The notes under the pieces are model-generated. The model did no database searches. It had not been told where the DNA came from and worked only from the letters and a program-made list of their open reading frames with translations. From Polymorphum gilvum SL003B-26A1 (lineage in GTDB: Bacteria; Pseudomonadota; Alphaproteobacteria; Rhizobiales; Stappiaceae), in NCBI RefSeq assembly GCF_000192745.1, contig NC_015259.1, positions 3,115,001 to 3,179,000 of the forward strand: a stretch of 64,000 nucleotides of DNA, read 5' to 3'. Positions 18,425 to 27,322 of this stretch are shown here, one piece after another. Position numbers and translations under genes: made by a program. How positions within the stretch are numbered: the first letter of the stretch is position 1; the number at the start of each line of letters is the position of its first letter.

Positions 18425-19384
18425 ATGTCCGCTCCGTCACGACTTGAGAATTTCCCGATTTCCTGGTTTGCCGTGGTCATGGGTCTCGCCGGCCTCGATC
18501 TGGCCTGGGCGCGCGCGGAGACCGTACTGACGCTGCCGGTCGCGCTCAGCCCGGTCCTCGTGGTGCTGACGCCGGCCGTGTTCGTCGTCCTGGCGACGCT
18601 CTACGCAGCCAAGGCCATCCGCCATCCGCAGGCGGTGGCGAAGGAACTGAAGCATCCGGTGAAGCTCAACTTCTTCGCCACCATCTCGATCAGCCTGATC
18701 CTGATCGCGACGACCCTCGTCCACGCCGCCCCGTCTGTCTCGCTGGTGCTGTGGGCGGCCGGCGCCGCCCTGCATCTCGTGTTCACGCTCTACGTGCTGT
18801 CGGTGTGGATCCATCACACCCACTTCGAGATCGCCCACATCAACCCGGCCTGGTTCATCCCGATCGTCGGCAACATCCTGGTGCCGATCGCCGGCGTCCA
18901 TCACGCCTCGCCCGAGATCTCGTGGTTCTTCTTCAGCATCGGCCTGGTGTTCTGGCTGCTGCTGTTCACCATCATCCTGTACCGGGTGATCTTCCACCAG
19001 CCGCTGCCCGAGCGGATGATCCCGACGCTGTTCATCCTGATCGCGCCACCGGCGGTCGGCTTCCTGTCCTGGCTGCAGCTGACCGACAGCTTGGACGCCT
19101 TCGCGCGCATCCTCTACTATATCGCGCTGTTCCTGACCCTGCTGCTGCTGACCCAGGTCCGCCGCTTCGCCCGGCTCGAGTTCTTCCTGTCCTGGTGGGC
19201 CTATTCCTTCCCGATGGCAGCGATCACCGTCGCCACCGTGGCGATGGCGCAGAGGACTGGTCTTGCCTTCTTCTCCGGCCTCGCCATGGTCCTGCTGGCG
19301 CTGGTCAGCCTGCTCATCCTGCTGCTGGTCGCCAGGACGGCGCAAGGCGTCGCCCGGCGCGGCATCTGCGTCGACGAAGGCTAG
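18425..19384 (+). CDS. SLAC1/TehA-family membrane carrier (anion or C4-dicarboxylate/tellurite-resistance type)
   Basis: A 319-residue protein with about ten membrane segments, starting SRLENFPISWFAVVMGLAGL, the conserved start of the SLAC1/TDT family. Segments include PVLVVLTPAVFVVLATLYAA, FIPIVGNILVPIAGVHH, WFFFSIGLVFWLLLFTIILY and LLLTQVRRFARLEFFLSWWA. ATG at 18425 follows GGGGAAG; a TTG four codons earlier is possible. Members carry anions, malate-like acids or sulfite, and some give tellurite resistance, so the substrate is unknown. Its stop overlaps the stop of the convergent hydrolase-OsmC gene (19381-19384). Confidence 0.87.
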   Translation: MSAPSRLENFPISWFAVVMGLAGLDLAWARAETVLTLPVALSPVLVVLTPAVFVVLATLYAAKAIRHPQAVAKELKHPVKLNFFATISISLILIATTLVHAAPSVSLVLWAAGAALHLVFTLYVLSVWIHHTHFEIAHINPAWFIPIVGNILVPIAGVHHASPEISWFFFSIGLVFWLLLFTIILYRVIFHQPLPERMIPTLFILIAPPAVGFLSWLQLTDSLDAFARILYYIALFLTLLLLTQVRRFARLEFFLSWWAYSFPMAAITVATVAMAQRTGLAFFSGLAMVLLALVSLLILLLVARTAQGVARRGICVDEG

Positions 19385-20637
19385 GCCTCGGCCGGCTTGC
19401 CGTCCCCGGCCGCGTGCGTCACCACCGCCGCGCCGGCCTCCAGGGTCCGGTGCACGGGGCACTTGTCGGCGATCTCGAGCATGCGGGCCCGCGTGTCCGG
19501 GTCGATCTCGCCCTCGATCGCGATGGTGCGCTCGAAGCGGTCGATCCGCCCGCCCTTGCCGCGCGCCTGCGCCGAACAGTCGAGGCAGTCCTCGGCATGC
19601 ACCTTGGCATGCGTCACCCGGGTCGAGATCCGCTCCACCGGCAGGCCCTTGCGGTCGGCGTACAGCCGCAGGGTCATGACCGTGCAGGCGCCCAGCGCGC
19701 CGGCCAGGTAATCGTAGGGCGACGGCCCGCTGCCGAGCCCGCCGACCCCCTCCGGCTCGTCGGCCAGCAACCTATGGGGCCCGGCGCGTACCGCGACCTG
19801 GAAGGTTCCGTAGCCGGTCTCGGCCACCTCGACCGACCCCTCCCCGGCTCGCTCGGCAGCCTTCGGTCCGGCGCCGACGTAGCGGCTCGCCCAGGCCGCG
19901 ATCACCCGCGCCGCATAGGCCGCGTCGGCCTCGTCGCTGAGCAGGTGGTCGGACTTGTCGAGGGACACGAAGCTCTTGGGATGGCGCGCCGCGATGAAGA
20001 TCTCGGTCGCGTTGTCGATGCCGACCACCTCGTCGAGCGGCGCGTGCAGCACCAGCAGCGGCCTCCTCAGTTGCCTGATGCGGCCGTCGAGCCTGTGCCG
20101 GTCGAGGTCGTCGACGAAATCCTTGCGGATCGTGAAAGCCCGCCCGGCCAGGGTGACGCGCGCCTCGCCGCTGGCGTGGATCTCGTCAAGCGAGCCGTGG
20201 AAGCTCTTCAGCACATGCGCCGCGTCCGCCGGCGCGCCGATGGTCGCCACCGCCCTCACCTCCGGCAGATCACCGGCCACCGCCAGCGCCGCCGTCCCGC
20301 CAAGCGAATGGCCGACGAGCAGCGCCGGCGCCGCGAAGTGCCGGCGCAGGTGATCGGCCGCGCGCTTCAGGTCTTCCAGGTTGGAAGAAAAGTCGGTCGA
20401 GGCGAAGTCACCGCCGCTGGCACCGAGGCCGGTGAAGTCGAAGCGCAGCACCGCGAAGCCGTCTCGGGTCAGCGCCCCGGCGATGTGGCGCGCTGCGGCG
20501 AGGTCCTTTGAACAGGTGAAGCAATGGGCGAACAGGGCATAGGCGCGCACCGCGCCCGCGGGCAGGTCCAGCCGTGCGGCCAGGCGTGCGCCCTTCGATC
20601 CCTCGAACTCGATCTTCAGCGCCTTGCCGGCCATCAT
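19381..20637 (-). CDS. Alpha/beta hydrolase-OsmC fusion protein
   Basis: A 418-residue two-domain protein. Residues about 1-255 form an alpha/beta hydrolase: YALFAHCFTCSKDL (oxyanion region), FDFTGLGASGGDF, nucleophile Ser in LLVGHSLGGTAAL, a later Asp in VLHAPLDEVV and His in LDKSDHLLS. Residues about 275-410 are an OsmC/Ohr-type domain with two redox-like cysteines (LGACTVMTLRLYADRKGL and IADKCPVHRTLE) and an extra Cys pair in EDCLDCSAQ. OsmC proteins reduce organic peroxides. The fusion is a recognised bacterial arrangement, suggesting ester or peroxide detoxification. No regulator is adjacent. Confidence 0.9.
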   Translation of the reverse strand: MMAGKALKIEFEGSKGARLAARLDLPAGAVRAYALFAHCFTCSKDLAAARHIAGALTRDGFAVLRFDFTGLGASGGDFASTDFSSNLEDLKRAADHLRRHFAAPALLVGHSLGGTAALAVAGDLPEVRAVATIGAPADAAHVLKSFHGSLDEIHASGEARVTLAGRAFTIRKDFVDDLDRHRLDGRIRQLRRPLLVLHAPLDEVVGIDNATEIFIAARHPKSFVSLDKSDHLLSDEADAAYAARVIAAWASRYVGAGPKAAERAGEGSVEVAETGYGTFQVAVRAGPHRLLADEPEGVGGLGSGPSPYDYLAGALGACTVMTLRLYADRKGLPVERISTRVTHAKVHAEDCLDCSAQARGKGGRIDRFERTIAIEGEIDPDTRARMLEIADKCPVHRTLEAGAAVVTHAAGDGKPAEA

Positions 20638-20714
20638 CCTGCTCCCTCACCGGTTGTCGTCCAGGAGGAACATTGGCACTCGCGGGCGCGAATGCAACCG
20701 GCGCGGCGCGCCGC

Positions 20715-21218
20715 TCAGGACTCCCGCGTCGACCCGGCCGGCGCCTTGCCCAGGATACGGTCGAGTTCGGCCTGTTCCTCGGCGCTCAGCGGCACGGTCG
20801 CGGACACCGCGCGCTGCCCGCGCTGGCGGCGCAACGCCACGACAATGCCGACGAAGCCGGCGAGCAGGGCGAGCGGCGCCGCCGCCCACAGCACATAGGT
20901 GTGTGGCGCGATGCGCGGCTTCAGCAGCACGAACTCGCCGTAGCGGGAGACGAGATAGTCGAGTACCTGGGCGTCGCTGTCGCCGGCGACCAGGCGCTCG
21001 CGCACCAGGACGCGCAGGTCCTTGGCCAGCGGCGCGTCGCTGTCGTCGATCGACTGGTTCTGGCAAACCATGCAGCGCAGTTCGGCCGACAGCGCCCGCG
21101 CGCGCGCCTCCAGCGCGGGATCGTCGAGCACCTCGTCGGGCGCGACCGCAAGCGCGGATCCTGCGGCAACCAGGCCGGCGACCAGTAGGGCGATCAGGAG
21201 GGAGGCGACGCGAGTCAT
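20715..21218 (-). CDS. ccmH: Cytochrome c maturation protein CcmH (CycL)
   Basis: A 167-residue periplasmic thiol oxidoreductase of c-type cytochrome assembly that helps keep the apocytochrome heme-binding cysteines reduced. Signal peptide ([19 protein letters not shown]), then the signature [20 protein letters not shown] with the active LRCxxC pair, and a C-terminal membrane segment ([20 protein letters not shown]). It ends the ccmIEFH operon, starting 10 bases after ccmF. Confidence 0.96.
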   Translation of the reverse strand: MTRVASLLIALLVAGLVAAGSALAVAPDEVLDDPALEARARALSAELRCMVCQNQSIDDSDAPLAKDLRVLVRERLVAGDSDAQVLDYLVSRYGEFVLLKPRIAPHTYVLWAAAPLALLAGFVGIVVALRRQRGQRAVSATVPLSAEEQAELDRILGKAPAGSTRES

Positions 21219-21228
21219 GCCTGTGACC

Positions 21229-23220
21229 TCATTCCGCCGGGCTCAGGCCCGCGCCGGCCGTGCGGCTGCGGGCGGGCTTGGGTGCGCCGACGCGCAGCCG
21301 GCGGTCGCTGATAGACACGATGCCGCCGAAGGACATCACCAGGCAGCCGAGCCAGATCAGGGTGATCAGCGGCTTGTGGTACACGCGCACGTCCATGCCG
21401 CCGTCCTCCCGCCCTTCGCCCAGAGACAGGTAGAGCTGGGAGAAGCCGAAGGTCTTGATCGCGGCTTCCGTGGTCGGCATGCCGCGGGCGGTGTAGACGC
21501 GCTTGGACGGGTCGAGCTTGGCCACCTCGATGCCGCCCGAGCGGACCGTGAAGTGGCCGACCTGCTCGGTGTAGTTCGGGCCTTGGCGCGGCGCAGCGCC
21601 ATCGAAGGTGACCTGATAGCCGGAGACCTCGACCATGTCGCCCGGCCGCATGGTCTGCACGTGCTCGACCTGGAAGGCCGACGCGGTGACGATGCCGAGC
21701 GCCGTCATGCCGAGGCCAAAGTGGCCGAGCATGGTGCCGAAGGCCGAACGCGGCAGCCCGGCGAGACGGACAAGGCCCCGGCCGAGCCCCACTTCCGTGA
21801 TCCGCGACCGCGTGACCAGTTCGGCCACCGCACCCGCCATCACCCAGACCGCCAGGCCGACGCCGAGCGGAGCCAGCACGCGCTCCATGCCCCACAGCCA
21901 GAACACGAACACGGCGGCGAGGATCGCCACGCCGAACACGGCGTAGAGCCGCTCCGCCGCCGCCAGAAGGTCGCCGCGCTTCCAGGCCAGCAGCGGCCCG
22001 AACGGCACGGCGATCAGCAGCGGCACCATCAGCGGACCGAAGGTCAGGTTGAAGAACGGCGCGCCGACAGAGATCTTCTCGCCGGTGACGGCTTCCAGCG
22101 CCAGCGGATAGAGCGTACCGACGAAGACGGCGGCGCAGGCCGCGCTCAGGAACAGGTTGTTCAGCACCAGCGCGCCTTCGCGGCTGATCGGTGCAAACAG
22201 GCCGCCTTGCTTGAGCAGCGGCGCGCGCCAGGCGTAGAGCGCCAGCGAACCGCCGATGAACAGGCACAGGATCGCCAGGATGAACACGCCGCGTGCCGGA
22301 TCGACGGCGAAGGCGTGCACGCTGGTCAGCACTCCGGAGCGCACGAGGAAGGTGCCAAGCAGCGACAGCGAGAAGGTGAAGATCGCCAGCAGCACGGTCC
22401 AGACCTTCAGCGCCTCGCGCTTTTCCATCACGATGGCCGAATGCAACAGCGCCGTGCCGGCGAGCCAGGGCATGAACGAGGCGTTCTCGACCGGGTCCCA
22501 GAACCACCAGCCGCCCCAGCCGAGTTCGTAATAGGCCCAGTAGGAGCCCATGGCGATGCCGAGGGTGAGGAACACCCAGGCCAGTAGGGTCCACGGACGC
22601 ACCCAGCGCGCCCAGGCCGCATCGATGCGCCCGAGGATCAGCGCGGCGACGGCGAAGGAGAAGGTGATCGAGAAGCCGACGTAGCCGAGGTAGAGCAGCG
22701 GCGGGTGAATGGCGAGGCCGATGTCCTGCAGGATCGGGTTGAGGTCGTTGCCCTCCAGCGGCGGGCGGGCAATGCGCGCAAAGGGATTGGACGCCGCCAG
22801 CAGGAACAGCAGGAAGGCGGCCGTGATCCATCCCTGCACGCCGAGCGAGGCCGCGCGCAGCGGTGCCGGGATGTTGGTGCCGAACAGGCCGACCAGCGCA
22901 CCGAACAGCGTCAGGATCAGCACCCACAGCAGCATCGAGCCCTCGTGGTTGCCCCAGACGCCGGAGATCTTGTAGATCAGCGGCTTGGCCGAATGGGAGT
23001 TCTCCCACACGTTGGCGACGGAGAAATCCGAGGCCAGATAGGCCCAGGTCAGCGCGCCGAAGGAGACGGCCAGCAGCAGGAACATCATGTTGGCCACCGG
23101 CGCGGCGACGTCCATCAGCCGGCGGTCGCCCGTGGTCGCGCCCCAGATCGGCACCACCGACTGCGCCAGCGACAGCACGAAGGCCAGCACCAGCGCGAAA
23201 TGGCCTGCTTCAACGATCAT
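21229..23220 (-). CDS. ccmF: Cytochrome c-type biogenesis protein CcmF (CycK), heme lyase subunit
   Basis: A 663-residue multi-spanning membrane protein (about 15 segments) that attaches heme, delivered by CcmE, to apocytochromes. The tryptophan-rich WWD motif is visible ([19 protein letters not shown]), as are [38 protein letters not shown], conserved periplasmic histidines and the C-terminal [20 protein letters not shown]. Length matches the family. It sits 40 bases after ccmE in the operon. Confidence 0.97.
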   Translation of the reverse strand: MIVEAGHFALVLAFVLSLAQSVVPIWGATTGDRRLMDVAAPVANMMFLLLAVSFGALTWAYLASDFSVANVWENSHSAKPLIYKISGVWGNHEGSMLLWVLILTLFGALVGLFGTNIPAPLRAASLGVQGWITAAFLLFLLAASNPFARIARPPLEGNDLNPILQDIGLAIHPPLLYLGYVGFSITFSFAVAALILGRIDAAWARWVRPWTLLAWVFLTLGIAMGSYWAYYELGWGGWWFWDPVENASFMPWLAGTALLHSAIVMEKREALKVWTVLLAIFTFSLSLLGTFLVRSGVLTSVHAFAVDPARGVFILAILCLFIGGSLALYAWRAPLLKQGGLFAPISREGALVLNNLFLSAACAAVFVGTLYPLALEAVTGEKISVGAPFFNLTFGPLMVPLLIAVPFGPLLAWKRGDLLAAAERLYAVFGVAILAAVFVFWLWGMERVLAPLGVGLAVWVMAGAVAELVTRSRITEVGLGRGLVRLAGLPRSAFGTMLGHFGLGMTALGIVTASAFQVEHVQTMRPGDMVEVSGYQVTFDGAAPRQGPNYTEQVGHFTVRSGGIEVAKLDPSKRVYTARGMPTTEAAIKTFGFSQLYLSLGEGREDGGMDVRVYHKPLITLIWLGCLVMSFGGIVSISDRRLRVGAPKPARSRTAGAGLSPAE

Positions 23221-23260
23221 GGGTTCCCTCTCTCCCTCGATCCGCCCGCCCGAGCCGGCG

Positions 23261-23707
23261 CTAGTTGGTCTCTTCCTCGCCCTGCCAGACGCCCTGCTGC
23301 TTCAAGGCATCCGCGACTTCCTTGGGCATGTAGGTCTCGTCGTGCTTGGCGAGCACGGAATCGGCGCGGAACACGCCGTCGGGACCGATCACGCCCTCGG
23401 TCACCACGCCCTGACCCTCGCGAAACAGATCCGGCAGGATGCCGGTAAAGGCCACCTGCACGGTGTTGGCGGTATCGGTCACGCGGAAGCTCACCGTGGC
23501 GTTGTCGCCGCGTTCGACCGAGCCGTCCTCGACCAGTCCGCCGAGGCGGATGCGCTGGCCGGCGGGAATCGCCTTGGTCATGACGTCGGTCGGGCTCTGG
23601 AAGAAGACGATCTGATCGTTCAGAGCATAGAGGATGAGTCCGACCGCGGCGGCAAGCACCACGCCGGCGGATCCGATCAGCGTCAGGCGGCGCTGTTTTC
23701 TGGTCAT
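23261..23707 (-). CDS. ccmE: Heme chaperone CcmE (CycJ)
   Basis: A 148-residue periplasmic chaperone, anchored by an N-terminal segment ([20 protein letters not shown]), with an OB-fold and the covalent heme site H122 and Y126 in [29 protein letters not shown] is also a family block. It takes heme from CcmC and gives it to CcmF. It lies between ccmI (47 bases upstream) and ccmF. Confidence 0.97.
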   Translation of the reverse strand: MTRKQRRLTLIGSAGVVLAAAVGLILYALNDQIVFFQSPTDVMTKAIPAGQRIRLGGLVEDGSVERGDNATVSFRVTDTANTVQVAFTGILPDLFREGQGVVTEGVIGPDGVFRADSVLAKHDETYMPKEVADALKQQGVWQGEEETN

Positions 23708-23754
23708 CGTCGTGTTCCGTCCCTCACCATTTACCAGCTTGTTATGTCAGCCTG

Positions 23755-24873
23755 TCAGGAATCTAGACCGATTTCCTTGATCTGCGACCGGATGCGGCCA
23801 AGTGCCGCTTCGTCGGCCTGATACGCGGCGCTGGCCTTGCCGGCCGCCGCCTTCGCCTCGTCGGTCAGGCCGAGCACCGCATAGGCCTGGATCAGGCGCA
23901 GCCATTCGTCGACGCTGCCGCCCTGGCTTTCCAGGCGGTCCTTCAAACCCTGGACCATGCCCAGAATCATCTCGCGCCGGTCGGCCTCCGGCATGTCCTG
24001 CGCCGCCTCGACGTCTTCGGCGCTCGGGCCGCGCAGCGCCGGCGCCTCGCCGCCCAGCGCCGCCAGTTCCTCGCGCGCGGACACGACCCAGGGTTCGTTG
24101 CCCGCGGCGCCGGCCAGCAACGCCTGCCAGGCGGCAACGGCTTGCGCGCGCTTGCCTTCCTGGCCGAGGGCCAAGGCGAGGAAATAGCGCGGCTTGACCG
24201 CGTCCGGCGCCAGCGCGACCGCCCGTTCGAAGGCAGCGCGGGCATCGGCGTTGACGATCCCGCGATTCACGATGACGAGGGCTTCGCCATAGTCGGACTC
24301 CCGTTGCTCGGTCGACCCGAGCAGGCGGATCGCGTTGGCATAGGCGCGGGCCGCTTCCTGGGGACGGCCGAGGCGCATGTAGACCGGTCCCAGAACCTCC
24401 CAGCCCTTGCCGTCCTCGGGATTGCTGGCCAGATGCTGCTCGACGCGCGCCACCAGGGTTTCCACCCGCTGGCCTTCGGTTGGCTCGGCAAGGCGCGCCG
24501 CCAGCGGCTGGTCGGGATAGTCGGGTGAGCCGAGGACCAGATAGAGGGCAAGCGCGCCGGCCGGCAGGCCGACCACGGCCACCGCCTGACCGACCCGCAC
24601 CGGCCAGGACCAGCCGGAAGCGGCAATGCCTGCCCCGGCGCTGCGCCGGGCGGCCAGAAGCCGCCGCGCGATCTCGGTGCGCGCCGCAGCCGCGGCCTCC
24701 TCGTCGACCAGGCCCCGCGCCAGGTCGCGGTCGACCTCCTCGAGCTGCGCCTTGTACACCGCCTCATCGGCGGCGACGGTGGTATCGTCGACGCGTGCGG
24801 CCCGCGTCATCGGCACCAGAATGGCGATGGCGGCGGCTGCGGTCATCAGGGCGAACAGGATCCAGAGCATCAT
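23755..24873 (-). CDS. ccmI: Cytochrome c-type biogenesis protein CcmI (CycH)
   Basis: A 372-residue apocytochrome chaperone. The N-terminal part has two membrane segments (MLWILFALMTAAAAIAILVP; VGQAVAVVGLPAGALALYLV) around a cytosolic leucine-rich loop (YKAQLEEVDRDLARGLVDEE). The periplasmic C-terminal part carries TPR repeats (VLGPVYMRLGRPQEAARAYA; FLALALGQEGKRAQAVAAWQ). Start taken at the first ATG of the MMLWI pair (24871-24873); an upstream in-frame start at 24951 would add 26 residues with no family resemblance. It is the first gene of the operon. Confidence 0.93.
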   Translation of the reverse strand: MMLWILFALMTAAAAIAILVPMTRAARVDDTTVAADEAVYKAQLEEVDRDLARGLVDEEAAAAARTEIARRLLAARRSAGAGIAASGWSWPVRVGQAVAVVGLPAGALALYLVLGSPDYPDQPLAARLAEPTEGQRVETLVARVEQHLASNPEDGKGWEVLGPVYMRLGRPQEAARAYANAIRLLGSTEQRESDYGEALVIVNRGIVNADARAAFERAVALAPDAVKPRYFLALALGQEGKRAQAVAAWQALLAGAAGNEPWVVSAREELAALGGEAPALRGPSAEDVEAAQDMPEADRREMILGMVQGLKDRLESQGGSVDEWLRLIQAYAVLGLTDEAKAAAGKASAAYQADEAALGRIRSQIKEIGLDS

Positions 24874-25016
24874 GGGGCCATATAGATCGCGGCGAGCCGG
24901 CAAAGGCAACAGACGATCGTGTGACCTTGGGTCGCGGAGGAGGATTTGCAAGTCCGGCGCCCGAGATCGAGCGGCTTTTTTGCCCGCATTTTCGGTCTGG
25001 CGACCGTTCTGCCAGG

Positions 25017-26444
25017 CTAGGTGCCGGTCTTCTTTTCCTCATCCGCCATAGCGTTCTGGCGGCTGCGGCGCAGCTGGCTCGCGTAGTCGGCGCCGAAATA
25101 GATCTCCGACAGCTGGATGGCGACGTCGACGGCCGCCGCGTGCGCCTCGCGGTCGTCGCCTTTCTGCTTGCGCAGGTCGCTCAGCAGCGAACGCGTGACG
25201 ATCTCCAGCGTCTGTTCGACGGTCTGGCGCGTGCGCTTGCCGACCTCGTTCACGGCCAGCGTCTCCGCCGAGCCGCGGGCCATGGAAACCACCCGCAGCG
25301 CGCGGACCGCGTCGTCGACTGCGCGCTGGTCGACTTCGAGCGTGCCGTCCTTGCCCGCATGCGGCACCTGCAGCGCGCGACGCACCGCGCCGCAGGCACC
25401 CTGGAGTTCGTTGGTGACGATATGGGAAACATCGCGCCGGGTTTCGGCGATGCGACCGCGCCACTCGTCGCAGTCGGCGAGATCGAGGTCGAGGTCGAGG
25501 CCCCGGATCAGGTTGGCATAGCTCGACACCGCCTCGGAAAAGGCGACCGGATCCGGATTGTGCTTCTGATGCTGCCTGGCCAGGACGTTGAGCCGTTCGG
25601 CTTCGGAAATGACCATGTCGACGAACGGCGCGAACGGGGTTTTGCCGAGATCCTTGGCGTCCTTGGCATGACCGAGGCGGAGCGCGAAGGCGCCCAGGCT
25701 TGACGGCGCATCGGCGCGGTCGAGCACCGCCGCGGCGATCATCGGCACGGCGTCGGGATGCCTGGAGGAATAGGTGCCGACCAGATTGAGGACGTCGGTG
25801 TCCTGCTTCAGCCGCCGCTCGCTCAGCGACGGCGGCATCTGGTTGAGGAAGGGCATGAGCCAGGGCTCGGCCTTGAACACCTTGGTGACGTCGGACAGGT
25901 CCTGGATCGCCCGCTCGCCGCCGATCACCATGCCGAGGCGGCGGCGTTCGCGTTCGGACTGCTCCACCCGTGCCATGGTCTCGAGCATGGCCTCGAGCGC
26001 CTTCTCGCGCAGCCTGGCGGCCAGCCGGGCCGCCTTTTCGTCGTCCACGGTCGGCTTTTCGAATGCGCCGCGCACTTTGCGGAAGTCGTCCGGCAGGACG
26101 TCGCGCTCCAGCCAGTTCCAGATCTCGGTCAGATAGGGTCGGTAGACCCGCCCCTCCTGCTTGCGCGGCAGCTGCTCGTTGATGACGAAGGTGTCGACCG
26201 GCGAAAAGAACAGGCGCTGCAGGTGGTTGCGACGGGCGATCTCGTTCGCCTGCGACGCCGAGCCGACTGCGGCACCGGCGCGCAGGATGCTGCTGGAGGC
26301 GGCCAGGATCAGCTCGACATGCGGGTCCGCCGTGCCGCTGTCGCGCGCCTTCTCCAGCCCGCGAACCAGCGTTTCGACCGCGCGCGGCGACAGCGCCTGC
26401 AGGTAGGACCGGATCTTGTTCGTCAGTATGGCCTGATCGGTCAT
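25017..26444 (-). CDS. Conserved Hyphomicrobiales protein of unknown function
   Basis: A 475-residue, highly charged, probably cytosolic helical protein with no membrane segment, signal peptide or recognised catalytic motif. Notable stretches are SYLQALSPRAVETLVRGLEK, FVINEQLPRKQEGRVYRPYL, KALEAMLETMARVEQSERER (coiled-coil prone) and DLDLDLADCDEWRGRIAETR. It reads like a well-conserved order-specific protein, but I do not know its role. A 20-base inverted repeat at 26496-26515, about 50 bases ahead of the ATG, may control it. Confidence 0.75.
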   Translation of the reverse strand: MTDQAILTNKIRSYLQALSPRAVETLVRGLEKARDSGTADPHVELILAASSSILRAGAAVGSASQANEIARRNHLQRLFFSPVDTFVINEQLPRKQEGRVYRPYLTEIWNWLERDVLPDDFRKVRGAFEKPTVDDEKAARLAARLREKALEAMLETMARVEQSERERRRLGMVIGGERAIQDLSDVTKVFKAEPWLMPFLNQMPPSLSERRLKQDTDVLNLVGTYSSRHPDAVPMIAAAVLDRADAPSSLGAFALRLGHAKDAKDLGKTPFAPFVDMVISEAERLNVLARQHQKHNPDPVAFSEAVSSYANLIRGLDLDLDLADCDEWRGRIAETRRDVSHIVTNELQGACGAVRRALQVPHAGKDGTLEVDQRAVDDAVRALRVVSMARGSAETLAVNEVGKRTRQTVEQTLEIVTRSLLSDLRKQKGDDREAHAAAVDVAIQLSEIYFGADYASQLRRSRQNAMADEEKKTGT

Positions 26445-26495
26445 TGTTTCGAGCTGAGCGACACGGAATAGGGCACGACCTCCGATCTATCATTC

Positions 26496-26515
26496 CAACG
26501 TTTAAACAAACGTTG
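26496..26515. promoter_or_regulatory. 20-base inverted repeat upstream of the 26.4 kb gene
   Basis: CAACGTTTAAACAAACGTTG: 8-base arms (26496-26503, 26508-26515) perfectly complementary around AAAC. It lies 51 bases before the ATG of the leftward gene, where an operator would be. There is no T-run, so a terminator is unlikely. A second imperfect dyad (GGAAAA...TTTTCC around GTCATGAC) is near 26535-26556. Confidence 0.5.
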
Positions 26516-26671
26516 AGACGCGCCGGAGAACCCACGGAAAAGTCATGACAATTTTCCGCAATGGCGAATCTTCGCATGGTCCGGCAAGGATTTCGTAACC
26601 CTGACGCGCGTCGCTCCGCGACGGTCCGCCCGTGCTGGGGGGCGCCGCGGCGGAGCCACGGCGCCGGCCGA

Positions 26672-27121
26672 TCAGCTGATCGTGCGCCAGGTGCCACCGT
26701 CCATGCAGGCCGTTGCCCGCACGGCGACCGGCGCCGCGCCTTTCGCCACCACCTCGTGGGTGAACTCGCGGCATTCGGTGCGGTTGACCTGGTAGCGCGG
26801 CCCCGGGCGCACTTCCCCGGAGCGGCCGGTCTTCGGGTTGTCCCAGCGCACCGCGCCGCCCGTGCCGGGCGCTGCCAGCGCCTGGCGCTGCGCCTCGGCC
26901 GCGACCCGGCGGTCGGACGGCTCGAGCACGAGGCCCTGGTTGCCTTCCAGGAGCTTGGTGATCGCCGCGCTGGCCTCGGCTTCGGCGACGGATTTCGCCG
27001 ACGAGCCGAAGGCGGTTCCCCACAGGCCGGCGCCGCCCGAATCGGAGGCGCCCATCAGCGAGTTGCAGCCCGACAGGGCCGCCGCCATCACCACCGCGCA
27101 TGCCATTCCGAACCACCGCAT
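26672..27121 (-). CDS. RT0821/Lpp0805-type surface lipoprotein
   Basis: A 149-residue lipoprotein. ATG at 27119-27121 follows GGAG at six bases; an in-frame ATG four codons earlier is possible. The signal peptide ends in a lipobox (VVMAAALSGC). The C-terminal half has the family's layout: AVRWDNPKTGRSGEVRPGP, YQVNRTECREFTHEV and ACMDGGTWRTIS, as in 17-kDa surface-antigen-like proteins ('R..C R.y'). It is probably an outer-membrane lipoprotein; its role is not known. Confidence 0.82.
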   Translation of the reverse strand: MRWFGMACAVVMAAALSGCNSLMGASDSGGAGLWGTAFGSSAKSVAEAEASAAITKLLEGNQGLVLEPSDRRVAAEAQRQALAAPGTGGAVRWDNPKTGRSGEVRPGPRYQVNRTECREFTHEVVAKGAAPVAVRATACMDGGTWRTIS

Positions 27122-27322
27122 CTGGCACTCCATCGCCACGATCCGCAGCCGGGGAACCGCCTCAGCCGGTCTCGCCCATCCTGCGCCGTTATCGTTAAAA
27201 TAGTGACACTTTGTGGCCGAACTAGGCCACATCCGCACGCACTGTCGGCGGATTGTCCGCCCCCGTCCGTGTCGTGCGTCACAATCCGGACACCAAGGGC
27301 AACGCACGAACGGCAGATTGGT

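Noticed and set aside
21022-22587. 521-codon plus-strand open frame opposite ccmF/ccmH
   Set aside because: Composition is the Arg/Gly/Gln/His-rich pattern of an antisense frame in high-GC DNA, and the minus strand encodes clear ccmF and ccmH.
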